64,000 nucleotides of DNA. Origin: Sinorhizobium fredii NGR234. Lineage in GTDB: Bacteria > Pseudomonadota > Alphaproteobacteria > Rhizobiales > Rhizobiaceae. Within the stretch, counting starts at the first letter, position 1. Every line of letters begins with the position of its first letter. The stretch is from positions 2,170,001 through 2,234,000 of the forward strand of contig NC_012586.1 of the NCBI RefSeq assembly GCF_000018545.1, in the 5' to 3' direction. Below the pieces are notes generated by a model. That model was not told where the DNA came from and did not search any database. It saw only the letters and a list, made by a program, of their open reading frames with translations. Below are positions 10,082-18,792 of the stretch, piece after piece. A program made the position numbers and the translations under genes.

Positions 10082-10420
10082 TCACTTTCGGCCCCGAGCG
10101 ATGTCCAGCATCGTCGGCGTCGCCCGCTGGTAGCGGTACCACGCGACCACATCCTCATACTTCAAACGACCCGAGACTATCGCCTTCATGAAGCGCCCGC
10201 AGAAAACACGCTTCGCGTCCTTCAGCGGCACCTTGGTCAGGTGTGCCAGGTCGCGCAGATCCTCTTCGGGATTTTTCCGGCTCATGCACTTATCAAGAAC
10301 CCCTTGCCTGAAGTCGGCATCCTCTATCGCCCATTGTCGCCTCTTGTGGAATTCTTCCTCGGTCGGAACGCAGGCTGAAACGACAATCGACAAGACGCAG
10401 ACAAAGAGGACACGCAGCAC
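10082..10420 (-). CDS. Small lipoprotein, function unknown
   Basis: 112 residues. The N-terminus MLRVLFVCVLSIVVSAC is a lipoprotein signal peptide with a lipobox (VSAC, modified Cys at 17), so the protein should be membrane-anchored facing the periplasm. The mature part is charged (TEEEFHKRRQWAIEDADFRQ) with two further Cys residues (KCMSRK, FCGRF) that might form a disulfide. I do not recognise the family. It precedes the frameshifted gene at 9148-9955 on the same strand, with a gap of about 125 bp. Function cannot be assigned. Confidence 0.65.
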   Translation of the reverse strand: MLRVLFVCVLSIVVSACVPTEEEFHKRRQWAIEDADFRQGVLDKCMSRKNPEEDLRDLAHLTKVPLKDAKRVFCGRFMKAIVSGRLKYEDVVAWYRYQRATPTMLDIARGRK

Positions 10421-10567
10421 TGTCGCAATCTCCGGTTGATTGCGGGTCCCTAAAGTTCAGCGTCCGATTCTGCAATGGATTTGTCGCCGGGGCGCGAACT
10501 GCCGCAATGCGGCGCTCGGCTTCGCCTGCATCGGCGCGACGCCGATGAAACAGCCGTTTCCCCCCGT

Positions 10568-12313
10568 CTAATACCCCCTCGCCGCCCCGGCGCCGATGCG
10601 GCTGTCGACGGCGCCGTTATAACGGGCGCCGCCGCCGGCTCCGATCTCGCTCACGCTCTCGCCGCCGACGAGAATACCGGTCGACTGGCCCCAGATCGTC
10701 CAGCTTTCGTCGATCTGAACATCATGGCCCATGGCCGAGAGCAGCTTGCGCGTATCCGGCGAAAGCGCGTAGGGTTCCATGAACACCTTGTCCGGCAGCC
10801 ATTGATGGTGGATGCGCGGCGCGTCGACCGCCTCCTGGATGTTCATGCCGTGGTCGATGACGTTGAGGATCGCCTCCAGCGTGATGGTGATGATGCGCGC
10901 CCCGCCGGGGCTGCCGATCACCATGAAGGGCTTGCCGTCCCTGGAGATGATCGTCGGGCTCATCGAGGAGAGCGGCGTCTTGCCGGGCGCGATCGCGTTC
11001 GCCTCGCCCTGCACGAGGCCGTAGAGATTGGCCGCGCCGGGCTTGGCGGTGAAGTCGTCCATCTCGTTGTTGAGCAGGATGCCGGTTCCGGGCGCCACCA
11101 CGCCGGCGCCGAAGGAGCCGTTCAGCGTGTAGGTGACGGCGACCGCATTGCCCTCGTCGTCGATGATGGAATAGTGGGTCGTCTCCCTGCTCTCGCCGAA
11201 ACCCGCCGGCATCAGCGCCTCAGACACGCCGGCCTTGAACGGGTCGATCTTGTCGCGGATCTCCTCGGCATAGGCCTTGTCGGTGAACTTGGCGACGGGG
11301 TTCTCGACGAAGTCCGGGTCGCCGAGCGCCGTGTTGCGGTCGACATAGGCTTGGCGCATCGCCTCGATCATCGCATGCACCGTCTCGGCCGAGCCGTAGC
11401 CGAGATAGGAGATCGGATATCCTTCGAGAATGTTGAGGATCTCGCAGATGATCACGCCGCCCGAAGACGGCGGCGGCGAGGAGACGATGTCGTAGCCGCG
11501 GTAGTTGCATTTCACCGGCTCGAGCTCCCGCACGGCATATTGCTCAAAATCTTTCTTGGAGAGGATGCCGCCCTTCTCCGCACTCGCCTTGACGATCTGA
11601 TCGGCGATGGAGCCCTTGTAGAAGGCGTCCGGCCCCTTCTCGGCGATACTGGCAAGCGAGGCGGCAAGATCGGCCTGGACCAATTTCTCGCCGACCGCGA
11701 AGGACTTGCCGTCCGGCTTCAAGAAGATCGCCGCGGCGGCCGGGTCCTTGGCCAGCCGCTCCGTCTTGCCGTCGAAGGAATCGGCGTCGCCCTGTTCGAA
11801 CACGAAGCCTTCGCGCGCCAGGGTGATCGCCGGCTCGATCAGTTCCTTCAGCGGCCGCGTGCCGTAGCGGCTGCGGGCGAATTCGAAGCCGGCCACCGGG
11901 CCCGGTACGCCGACCGCGAGATAGCCGTTTGTGCTCAAGCCCTTGACGAGCTCGCCCTTGTCGTCCTGATACATCGTCTTGGTGGCGGCGAGCGGGGCGC
12001 GCTCGCGGAAATCCAGAAAGGTCGTCCTGCCGTCCTTGAAGCGGATCGTCATGAAGCCGCCGCCGCCGATATTGCCGGCGGTCGGATAGACGACCGCCAG
12101 CGCATAGCCGACGGCGACCGCCGCATCGACGGCATTGCCGCCCTTCTTCAGCACCTCGACACCGATGTCGGAGGCGAGATGCTGGGCGGTGACCACCATG
12201 CCATGCTCGGCCTTGACCGGCTCGGGCGAGGCCGCCCACGCCAGTTGCGGCGCAGCCGTGGTGCATGCAAGCATAAGAGTGAAGGACAGGCTTCTCAGGG
12301 CGGAACTGCGCAT
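10568..12313 (-). CDS. ggt: Gamma-glutamyltransferase / glutathione hydrolase
   Basis: 581 residues, full length for the family. A Sec signal peptide (MRSSALRSLSFTLMLACTTA, then APQLAWA) targets it to the periplasm. The autoprocessing site and Thr nucleophile are in ETTHYSIIDDEGNAVAVTYT, and downstream NGSFGAG, LNNEMDDF, PLSSMSPTI and GSPGGARI are the standard small-subunit motifs. It hydrolyses or transfers the gamma-glutamyl group of glutathione. It is monocistronic: the gene before it ends convergently at 12377 with its own start further up, and the lipoprotein gene lies 147 bp downstream. Confidence 0.93.
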   Translation of the reverse strand: MRSSALRSLSFTLMLACTTAAPQLAWAASPEPVKAEHGMVVTAQHLASDIGVEVLKKGGNAVDAAVAVGYALAVVYPTAGNIGGGGFMTIRFKDGRTTFLDFRERAPLAATKTMYQDDKGELVKGLSTNGYLAVGVPGPVAGFEFARSRYGTRPLKELIEPAITLAREGFVFEQGDADSFDGKTERLAKDPAAAAIFLKPDGKSFAVGEKLVQADLAASLASIAEKGPDAFYKGSIADQIVKASAEKGGILSKKDFEQYAVRELEPVKCNYRGYDIVSSPPPSSGGVIICEILNILEGYPISYLGYGSAETVHAMIEAMRQAYVDRNTALGDPDFVENPVAKFTDKAYAEEIRDKIDPFKAGVSEALMPAGFGESRETTHYSIIDDEGNAVAVTYTLNGSFGAGVVAPGTGILLNNEMDDFTAKPGAANLYGLVQGEANAIAPGKTPLSSMSPTIISRDGKPFMVIGSPGGARIITITLEAILNVIDHGMNIQEAVDAPRIHHQWLPDKVFMEPYALSPDTRKLLSAMGHDVQIDESWTIWGQSTGILVGGESVSEIGAGGGARYNGAVDSRIGAGAARGY

Positions 12314-12376
12314 GCTCTTCCTCCAATATATTTCAACCGGGACTGCGACATCGAAAACGGAAAGTGAAGCGGCGAC

Positions 12377-13039
12377 TCAATCGCCGGAATAGCGTTCCTC
12401 GCGCCAGGGATCGCCGCGCATGTGATAGCCGTTCTTCTCCCAGAAGCCGGCCGTGTCGCGGCTGCGAAAATCGATGCGCGTCAGCCATTTGGCGCTCTTC
12501 CAGAGATAGAGGTGCGGGACGATGAGGCGCATCGGCCCGCCATGCGGGCGCGTGATCGGCGCGCCTTCCCAGGCGGTTGCGAGGATCGCGTCCTCGGCGG
12601 CGAAATCGGCAAGCGGCAGGTTGGTCGTATAGCCGTCGACGCTCGACAGCATGACGTACTCGGCTTCCGGCTTCACCTTGACGAGGTCGAGGAGATCGCG
12701 CGTCGCAACACCTTGCCAGCGATTGTCATAGCGCGACCAGGTCGTCACGCAGTGGATATCGGAGAGACTTTCCGTTTGCGGCAGCGCCTGGAAAGCCTTC
12801 CAGTCGAGCGAGAGCGGACGTTCGACGGCACCGGTCACGTCGAGCCGCCAGGTCTCCATGGCGATATGCGGTTGCTGGCCGAGATCGAGAACCGGCCAGT
12901 CCTTTACGAGATGCTGGCCGGGCGGCAGGCGCTCGCTCTCGGGCCGCCCCCGGCGCCCGGTCAGGAACTTGCCGTCCGCCGCCCAGCGCCGTTTGGTTGA
13001 GGTGAGTTTCGTCTCCGGTACCGGTTCGTCATTGTCCAT
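12377..13039 (-). CDS. Sulfite-oxidase-like molybdopterin oxidoreductase
   Basis: 220 residues, molybdopterin-binding domain of the sulfite oxidase family (YedY/MsrP-like, COG2041). The molybdenum-ligating Cys is in SDIHCVTTWSRYDNRW, and GVATRDLLDLV, YTTNLPLADF, HGGPMRLIVPHLYLWKSAKW and GFWEKNGYHMRGDPW are typical of small bacterial members. There is no Tat or Sec signal, so unlike MsrP it is probably cytoplasmic. The substrate is unknown. The gene lies 64 bp upstream of ggt on the same strand and could be co-transcribed with it. Confidence 0.85.
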   Translation of the reverse strand: MDNDEPVPETKLTSTKRRWAADGKFLTGRRGRPESERLPPGQHLVKDWPVLDLGQQPHIAMETWRLDVTGAVERPLSLDWKAFQALPQTESLSDIHCVTTWSRYDNRWQGVATRDLLDLVKVKPEAEYVMLSSVDGYTTNLPLADFAAEDAILATAWEGAPITRPHGGPMRLIVPHLYLWKSAKWLTRIDFRSRDTAGFWEKNGYHMRGDPWREERYSGD

Positions 13040-13474
13040 GATGCACCCGCCGTCGCTTCCTCAAGTTGTGGCGATTTGAGGCCTGAAAGGCCGCCGCGTC
13101 AAGCGAACGCTTGGGGCGGAAGGACGACTACTGCCATTGAGCTAGCTCAAACGGATGAGTTCGATTGACTATCAGGGCCTCCCGTGACAGTCTTTGCTGC
13201 AGCGCAGCAATGCGCGACACTTTCGCACGATCGCCCTGTTCGGTGGAGGTTTCACTCTGTTGCGGCTGGATGAACACGGTTTCCGCGCCCTCTTCCGGTC
13301 CGCCCCGGCCCCCGGGGTGCCGCCGAAGTGCGGTTCGATATCGCAGGTTGCGCCGGCCCGCTGCCGGCCGACCCAACAATTGCCGTCATTCTGGCGTTGA
13401 TGCGTTCGGCGTCACCCGTTCCGGTGATGCGTCAGCGGTCACGGCGAAAACGTCTCTATGAAGGAGAACAGCGT
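13040..13474. other. Divergent intergenic region, no gene seen
   Basis: 435 bp between two divergently transcribed genes. It must carry both promoters. The only structure I notice is the 14-bp palindrome at 13137-13150. The open frames that cross the region have no ribosome binding site or coding character; one merges into the glycosyltransferase frame as an artificial 49-codon extension. Confidence 0.5.
13137..13150. promoter_or_regulatory. Perfect 14-bp palindrome, possible operator
   Basis: TTGAGCTAGCTCAA is a perfect inverted repeat located 98 bp upstream of the sulfite-oxidase-like gene and about 325 bp upstream of the glycosyltransferase gene. Its cognate protein is unknown. Confidence 0.35.
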
Positions 13475-14560
13475 ATGAAGGTTCTGTTTGCCGGCGGAAA
13501 CGGTTACTATCCCGAGTTCAGCGGCGGCGTTCAGTCGAGCACCCACCACCTTGTCCAGCAATTGCGCGATCGTGGCCACGAGGCTGGCGTTCTGGCCGCC
13601 CTGTTCGGCGACGGGATGTTCGGCTTCAAGCAGCGCGTCAAGCTTAAGTTGTCCTCGGAGCGCGGCGTCATCGACAGCTTCCCGGGCTATCCGGTCGTTC
13701 GCGCCTGGCATCCCTGGGAGGCGGCGGCCTTCGCGGTCAAGAAGCTGCAGCCCGACGTCGCCGTTGTGCAGTGCCACAAATCCGTGCCGATCGGCAAGGC
13801 GCTGCAGGTTCATAGCGTGCCGCTGGTCATCTATCTCAGAAACGTCGAGTTCCACGAACTCGCCGGCGATTTGCGTGAGCTGACCTCGGCCTATTACATC
13901 GCCAATTCGGAATTCACCGCACGGGCCTACAAGCAGCAATTCGGCATCGATTCGGTCGTCATCCCGCCGACCATCAATCCCGAAACCTATACGACCCGGA
14001 CGACGGGCGAGTATGTGACCTTCATCAATCCCTACAAGGAAAAGGGCTTCGAGCTGGCGGTGCAGATCGCCGGGCAATGCCCGGACATTCCCTTCCTCTT
14101 CGTCGAAAGCTGGAAGCTTGCCGACGACCATCGGGCGGAAATCGAGAAGATCATCGCGCCGCTCGGCAATGTGCGGCTGGAAAACCGCACCAGCGACATG
14201 AAGACCGTCTACGGCCGGACGAAGATCCTGCTTGCGCCGAGCAAATGGGAAGAGGCCTGGGGACGGGTGGCGTCGGAAGCCCATTGCAGCGGCATTCCGG
14301 TCGTCGGCTCGCGGCGCGGCGGCTTGCCGGAGGCGATCGGCGAAGGCGGTGTCGTTCTCGACTATGACGCCCCGCTCGACGACTGGACCGGCGCGGTCCG
14401 GCGTCTTTGGAGCGACACGGCCGAATATGACCGGCTGTCGCAAGCCGCCTCGATTTTTGCCAAGCGTCCGCTCATGCAGCCCGCCCGGCAGTTTGCGGCC
14501 TTCCTCGACGTGCTGGAACGCGCCGCGGCAAGCCGCCCTGCCCAGCTCAAGGCGTCTTGA
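13475..14560 (+). CDS. Glycosyltransferase, GT4 family
   Basis: 361 residues from the ATG at 13475, chosen because GAAGGAGAACAGCGT precedes it and the protein then opens with the standard MKVLFAGGNGYYPEFSGGVQ. It is a GT-B fold enzyme with an N-terminal Rossmann domain and a C-terminal NDP-sugar-binding domain; LAPSKWEEAWGRVASEAHCS, then GIPVVGSRRGGLPEAIG, is the EX7E-like donor-binding region. It probably adds a sugar to a cell-surface polysaccharide precursor. Six bases separate it from the next glycosyltransferase, so they form an operon with the flippase. Donor and acceptor are unknown. Confidence 0.85.
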   Translation: MKVLFAGGNGYYPEFSGGVQSSTHHLVQQLRDRGHEAGVLAALFGDGMFGFKQRVKLKLSSERGVIDSFPGYPVVRAWHPWEAAAFAVKKLQPDVAVVQCHKSVPIGKALQVHSVPLVIYLRNVEFHELAGDLRELTSAYYIANSEFTARAYKQQFGIDSVVIPPTINPETYTTRTTGEYVTFINPYKEKGFELAVQIAGQCPDIPFLFVESWKLADDHRAEIEKIIAPLGNVRLENRTSDMKTVYGRTKILLAPSKWEEAWGRVASEAHCSGIPVVGSRRGGLPEAIGEGGVVLDYDAPLDDWTGAVRRLWSDTAEYDRLSQAASIFAKRPLMQPARQFAAFLDVLERAAASRPAQLKAS

Positions 14561-14566
14561 GGCGGC

Positions 14567-15739
14567 ATGCGGGTCGGATTCGTCGTCGGTCAGTTTCCGA
14601 TGCTGTCGGAAACCTTCGTCATCGGCCAGATGGCCGGTCTGCTCAGGCGCGGCTTCAAGGTCGACGTCGTCTGCAACGGCATCTCGGATTACAATTTTGC
14701 GGATCGCCAGCAGGAGCCGCTTGCGACCCTGCTCGCCCGAACCCGCGACTGGTGGGGCGCCGCGGCGCGGTTTCGTCCAACCATCGGCCGGCTGCCGCCA
14801 AAGGTCTACGACAAGGCCTCCACCGCGCTCGACATGTCGTCGGTCGCAAGGCTGAACGAATGCGACGTGATCGTCGCCCATTTCGGCCATAATGGCGCCC
14901 GCGCCGCGCGGCTGAAGAAATGGAAGCGGCTCGTCCCGCCGATCGTGACGATCTTCCACGGCTACGACGTCGGCGTACCGCTCAAGGAGCGGGGACTCAG
15001 CCGCTATGGCGACCTGTTCGAGCACGGCGCGTTGAACCTGACGGTGAACGACTATTTCCGCCAGGTGCTCGTCGGGGCCGGAGCGCCGGAGGCAAAGGTC
15101 GCCGTCCATCACATGGGGATCGACCTGAAGAAGATCCCCTATGAATGGAAGTCCTGGCGTGGTGCGACGCTGCAGCTGATTTCCGTTTGCAGGCTGGCCG
15201 AGAAGAAAGGCGTTGAATACGCCCTTCGCGCCCTCGGCAGGCTCCGCGTCGACGCGCCGGAAGTCGACTGGCGCTACACGATCATCGGCGACGGACCGCT
15301 GCGGCCGCAGCTCGAGGCGCTTGCCTCCGAGCTCGGAATCGCGAGCCAGGTTTCCTTCCTCGGCAGCCTCCCCCACGAGGAGGTCAAGCAATGGCTCAAG
15401 CGCTCGCACGCCTTCGTGCTGCCGAGCGTCACCGCCGCAAATGGCGATGTCGAAGGGATACCGGTGGCGCTGATGGAGGCGATGGCCGCCGGGCTGACGG
15501 TGGTCAGTTCCACCCATTCGGGAATTCCCGAACTGATCGAGGATCAGCGGACGGGCTTTCTCGCGACCGAAAAGGACGTCGAGACGCTGGCGAGCCGGCT
15601 GCGCTTCATCGCCGAACGCCCGGACGAATGCGAGCGCATCGCAGGTGAAGCCCGCCGGAAGGTCGAGGCCGAGTTTGATCAGCAGGCGCTCGACGACGAT
15701 TTCGCTCGGATTCTCGGCCGGTTCGCCCGAGCCGGATGA
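14567..15739 (+). CDS. Glycosyltransferase, GT4 family
   Basis: 390 residues. It opens MRVGFVVGQFPMLSETFVIG, the common start of GT4 enzymes of exopolysaccharide clusters (PMLSETF motif). The donor-binding region has SVCRLAEKKGVEYALRALG, YTIIGDGPLRPQLE, FVLPSVTAANGDVEGIPVAL and the EGIPVALMEAMAAGLTVVSS EX7E segment. Acts at the cytoplasmic face of the membrane on an undecaprenyl-linked oligosaccharide (family inference). Six bases downstream of the preceding glycosyltransferase. Confidence 0.88.
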   Translation: MRVGFVVGQFPMLSETFVIGQMAGLLRRGFKVDVVCNGISDYNFADRQQEPLATLLARTRDWWGAAARFRPTIGRLPPKVYDKASTALDMSSVARLNECDVIVAHFGHNGARAARLKKWKRLVPPIVTIFHGYDVGVPLKERGLSRYGDLFEHGALNLTVNDYFRQVLVGAGAPEAKVAVHHMGIDLKKIPYEWKSWRGATLQLISVCRLAEKKGVEYALRALGRLRVDAPEVDWRYTIIGDGPLRPQLEALASELGIASQVSFLGSLPHEEVKQWLKRSHAFVLPSVTAANGDVEGIPVALMEAMAAGLTVVSSTHSGIPELIEDQRTGFLATEKDVETLASRLRFIAERPDECERIAGEARRKVEAEFDQQALDDDFARILGRFARAG

Positions 15740-15809
15740 GGAAAAAGTGCGCGCGGTTTCCGCCCGCATCCCGCTCTAATCTTTGAATATCGATAACGAG
15801 GCAAGTCGC

Positions 15810-17273
15810 TTGAACAAGGAAAACCTTCAGTTCGGCCGCGTCGCTCTTCGCGGCGGGCTGGTGACCGGCGGCGCGCAGGTCGTGCGCATGGTCATCCAGT
15901 TCGTCTCGGTCGTGGTGCTCGCCCGGCTTCTGGCTCCGGAGGACTTCGGTCTCGTCGCCTCGGTCAGCCCGATCGTCGCCTTTGTCGGGCTGTTCCAGAA
16001 TCTCGGCCTGCAGCAGGCGGTCATCCAGCGCAAGGAGATCGGCGAGAGGGAACTCAACCAGGTCTTCTGGATCAGCACCCTGGTCGGCCTCGTCTGCACC
16101 CTCGTCGTCGTCGCCCTTTCCCCCGCCATTGCCGCATTCTACGGCGATCAGCGGATGACGGCGATTGCGATTGCCGCAGCTCTGCCGCTTCTGCTCGGGA
16201 GCCTCGCAGCGCTGCCGCTTGCCCTGATGAACCGGCATCTCAAGTTCGGCCAACTGGCGCTCAACGATGTCTATGCGGCCGTTGTCGGGCTCCTGGTCAC
16301 CGCAACGGCCGCCTATTTCGGCATGGGCTACTGGTCGCTGGTGATCGGCCCGGCGGCCTCGGCCGCCGTGGCTCTTCTCGCGGCCTGGTGGACGACGCGA
16401 TGGATGCCCGGCCGGCCGGCGTTCCGGATCGATCGCGATATCATCTCCTTCGGCGCCAATCTCACCGGCTTCAACCTCGTCAATTTCTTCTCTCGCAATC
16501 TCGACAACATCCTGATCGGCAAATTCTCCGGACCGGTCGAACTCGGCTATTACGACCGGGCCTACAAGCTCCTGCTCTTCCCGCTGCAGAACATCACCCA
16601 GCCGCTGTCGCGCGTGATGATCCCGCTGATGAGCCGCATCCAGGAGGACAAGCCGCGGTTTCGCGATATCTACATGCGGACCAACTGGCTGCTGGCCGCC
16701 GTCACCATGCCGGGCATTGCGGCGCTCACCTGCGCCGCGGAGCCGACCGTCAGCCTGCTCTTCGGTGAGCAATGGCTGCCGGTCGCGCCGATCTTCGCCT
16801 GGCTCGGGGTCGCCAGCCTCATGCAGCCGGTGTCGAGCACTACCGGCTGGATCTTCATCTGCCAGGGCGAGACGAAGACGATGTTCCGCTGGGGGATCTA
16901 TTCGTCGCTGACGACGGTGCTTTCCTTCGTCGCCGGCCTGCAATGGGGTGCGATCGGCGTCGCCGCCGCCTATGCGATCAGCGGCTACGTCCTGCGCGTT
17001 CCGGTTCTCGCCTGGCTCCTGCAGCGGGTGGGGCCGGTCTCGGCCAGGGATTTCCTCTACGTCCAGGGCCTCTTTGTTGTCTCGGCAGTTGCCGCCTGGT
17101 TCGGCTACCGGCTGCTGCCGGCAGCCGTAACCGGCTCGTCGGACGTCGTGGCACTTGCCTGCGCCGTCTGCCTCAACTACGGGCTGGCGCTCCTCTTCGC
17201 GCTGGCCTCACGCCAGCCGCGCCAGGTCCTGCTCGGCATCCTTTCGAAGGGGCTGAGCGCCGTTCGCCGATGA
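15810..17273 (+). CDS. Polysaccharide flippase (Wzx/MOP family)
   Basis: About 487 residues, with roughly 12-14 hydrophobic segments. The opening LQFGRVALRGGLVTGGAQVV, then RLLAPEDFGLVA, is characteristic of Wzx/RfbX-type oligosaccharide translocases. No ATG is available at the start: I favour TTG at 15810 because GAGG (15798-15801) sits 8 bp upstream; a TTG at 15783 is the alternative. It should move lipid-linked repeat units made by the two upstream glycosyltransferases across the inner membrane. Its 3' end overlaps the convergent pyruvyl-transferase-family gene by 66 bp. Confidence 0.88.
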   Translation: MNKENLQFGRVALRGGLVTGGAQVVRMVIQFVSVVVLARLLAPEDFGLVASVSPIVAFVGLFQNLGLQQAVIQRKEIGERELNQVFWISTLVGLVCTLVVVALSPAIAAFYGDQRMTAIAIAAALPLLLGSLAALPLALMNRHLKFGQLALNDVYAAVVGLLVTATAAYFGMGYWSLVIGPAASAAVALLAAWWTTRWMPGRPAFRIDRDIISFGANLTGFNLVNFFSRNLDNILIGKFSGPVELGYYDRAYKLLLFPLQNITQPLSRVMIPLMSRIQEDKPRFRDIYMRTNWLLAAVTMPGIAALTCAAEPTVSLLFGEQWLPVAPIFAWLGVASLMQPVSSTTGWIFICQGETKTMFRWGIYSSLTTVLSFVAGLQWGAIGVAAAYAISGYVLRVPVLAWLLQRVGPVSARDFLYVQGLFVVSAVAAWFGYRLLPAAVTGSSDVVALACAVCLNYGLALLFALASRQPRQVLLGILSKGLSAVRR

Positions 17274-18551
17274 GTTCGCCATAAGCGGACGGATGAGATC
17301 CGCCGCCGACATCGCCGAGGCATGCTCCTCGAGCACGGCCTTGAGGCTGACGGCGCGATAGCGGTCGAGATCGCCGGAGAAGCGATCGAGCTTGGCGAGC
17401 GCCTCCTCGGGCGTCACCGTATCGATGTCGAGCAGCACATCGTCGACGCCGATGCGCTTGGCGACTTCCTTGGTCTTGAACTCGTAGGCGATCGGCAGCA
17501 CCGGCGTGCCGACGCATAGCGACATGATCATCATGTGCATGCGCGTCGCCACGACGAAATCGAGCTCCTTGGCGATCGCCATCAGCTGTTCCGGCGAATG
17601 GAACGACGCATCGACGGTGACGTGCTTGGCGATTTCGGGCGCCAGGCCCGAGACGATCAGGTTGGCCGTCTTCGAATCGTCATGGGCATATTCCGGTACG
17701 CCCTGGCAGGTCGAAATGAAGGTGACCTGTTTGCCATGGTCGCGCACCAGCTTCGTGGCGATCTCGCGCACCGAATTGATGTAGCGATCCATGCCGCCGC
17801 CGCCGCCCTGGACATAGTGCCAGTGCCGCACCGATATGCCGACCCGGCCCGTCGGTGCCGGCCGGCCGATCGTCAACAGCGCCTTGATCCGCTCCACATC
17901 GGCGAGCGCGAAGACGGAATCGGCGACCACGTGGCACTTCGACGGTTCGTCGACGAGGTCGAGCATATGGTCGCGCGAACGAACGTCGCGCAACAGGATC
18001 AGCGGACTGCGGGCGAAGATCGGCGGCAGGTTGCGGCGGTTGTAGGGTTTCGCGAAGGGTCCGAGCGACTGGGTGAAGAAGATCGTCTTCTTGCCAAGCA
18101 TCTCGGCAAGCTTGAACTGGTTGATACGCCGTTCGAGCGAATAGTTTTCGACGAGATAGGTGCCGCCGGTTGTGATCACCATGTCGGCGTCCTTGTAGAG
18201 CGCCAGGCTCTTGCGGTCCGCGTCGCTGAAGAAACGCCTGTCGAGATAGTTGCCGCTGCCGAGGTGGCGCAGGGCCTGGAACACCGCCTGGTTATAGACC
18301 TGTTTCAAGGCATTCTTGACGGTATTGTCATCGTATTTGTACTTGAAGATCGATTCCGACGGCAGTTTCCTGAGTTCGATGTCCGGATACTGTTCCTTCG
18401 GATAGAGCCGCGCCGCGACTTCCGGCTGACTGTCGAACACGAGGAATTCCAGCTTTTCTTTCGCCACCGATTTCAGGATATGCCTGATCGCGAACAGGAT
18501 CGCCGCATCGCCCGTGTTCAAGCAAACGGTATTCTCGACTACAACTTTCAT
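17208..18551 (-). CDS. Polysaccharide pyruvyl transferase family protein
   Basis: 447 residues from the ATG at 18551 (MKVVVENTVCLNTGDAAILF); the frame is open further upstream but without coding character or ribosome site. It has the fold of the pyruvyl transferase / CsaB family, with N-terminal NTGDAAI, TTGGTYLVENY, FFTQSLGPF, LRDVRS, ADSVF and C-terminal ATRMHMMIMSLCVGTPVLPI. Such enzymes add pyruvate ketals to surface sugars from phosphoenolpyruvate; some relatives have other roles. It is convergent with the flippase operon and probably modifies the same polymer. The last 22 codons overlap the flippase gene. Confidence 0.82.
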   Translation of the reverse strand: MKVVVENTVCLNTGDAAILFAIRHILKSVAKEKLEFLVFDSQPEVAARLYPKEQYPDIELRKLPSESIFKYKYDDNTVKNALKQVYNQAVFQALRHLGSGNYLDRRFFSDADRKSLALYKDADMVITTGGTYLVENYSLERRINQFKLAEMLGKKTIFFTQSLGPFAKPYNRRNLPPIFARSPLILLRDVRSRDHMLDLVDEPSKCHVVADSVFALADVERIKALLTIGRPAPTGRVGISVRHWHYVQGGGGGMDRYINSVREIATKLVRDHGKQVTFISTCQGVPEYAHDDSKTANLIVSGLAPEIAKHVTVDASFHSPEQLMAIAKELDFVVATRMHMMIMSLCVGTPVLPIAYEFKTKEVAKRIGVDDVLLDIDTVTPEEALAKLDRFSGDLDRYRAVSLKAVLEEHASAMSAADLIRPLMANSSANGAQPLRKDAEQDLARLA

Positions 18552-18792
18552 GGTCCGTCGTCCCCGTGTGTAAAGCCTTGCAGACATGGGAGGAATGTCG
18601 CCGGCTTGCCGCTTGGAAGAAGTGTCGTCCGCATCCCACGGACAACCCGCAATAGTCTTCTGTCGCGAAGTTTTGGTGAATTCATGGCCGTGCGGCGCTG
18701 CGGCGTCTATTCGCCGCGGCATCCGGGCGGCACCGAGGTGACACACTTGCGCCCGGATGCCGGCTTTCGGATTCGGCGTGGCCTCAAGCAGC

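Noticed and set aside
9801..10142. 113-codon minus-strand frame between the frameshifted gene and the lipoprotein gene
   Set aside because: It overlaps the better-supported MGQFDQYSE frame and has no ribosome site or recognisable content.
10475..12367. 630-codon plus-strand open frame opposite ggt
   Set aside because: It is the antisense of a well-supported gamma-glutamyltransferase; its amino-acid pattern is the usual shadow of GC-rich coding sequence.
13439..15769. 776-codon minus-strand open frame across the glycosyltransferase genes
   Set aside because: It runs antisense to two clear GT4 genes and shows no domain.
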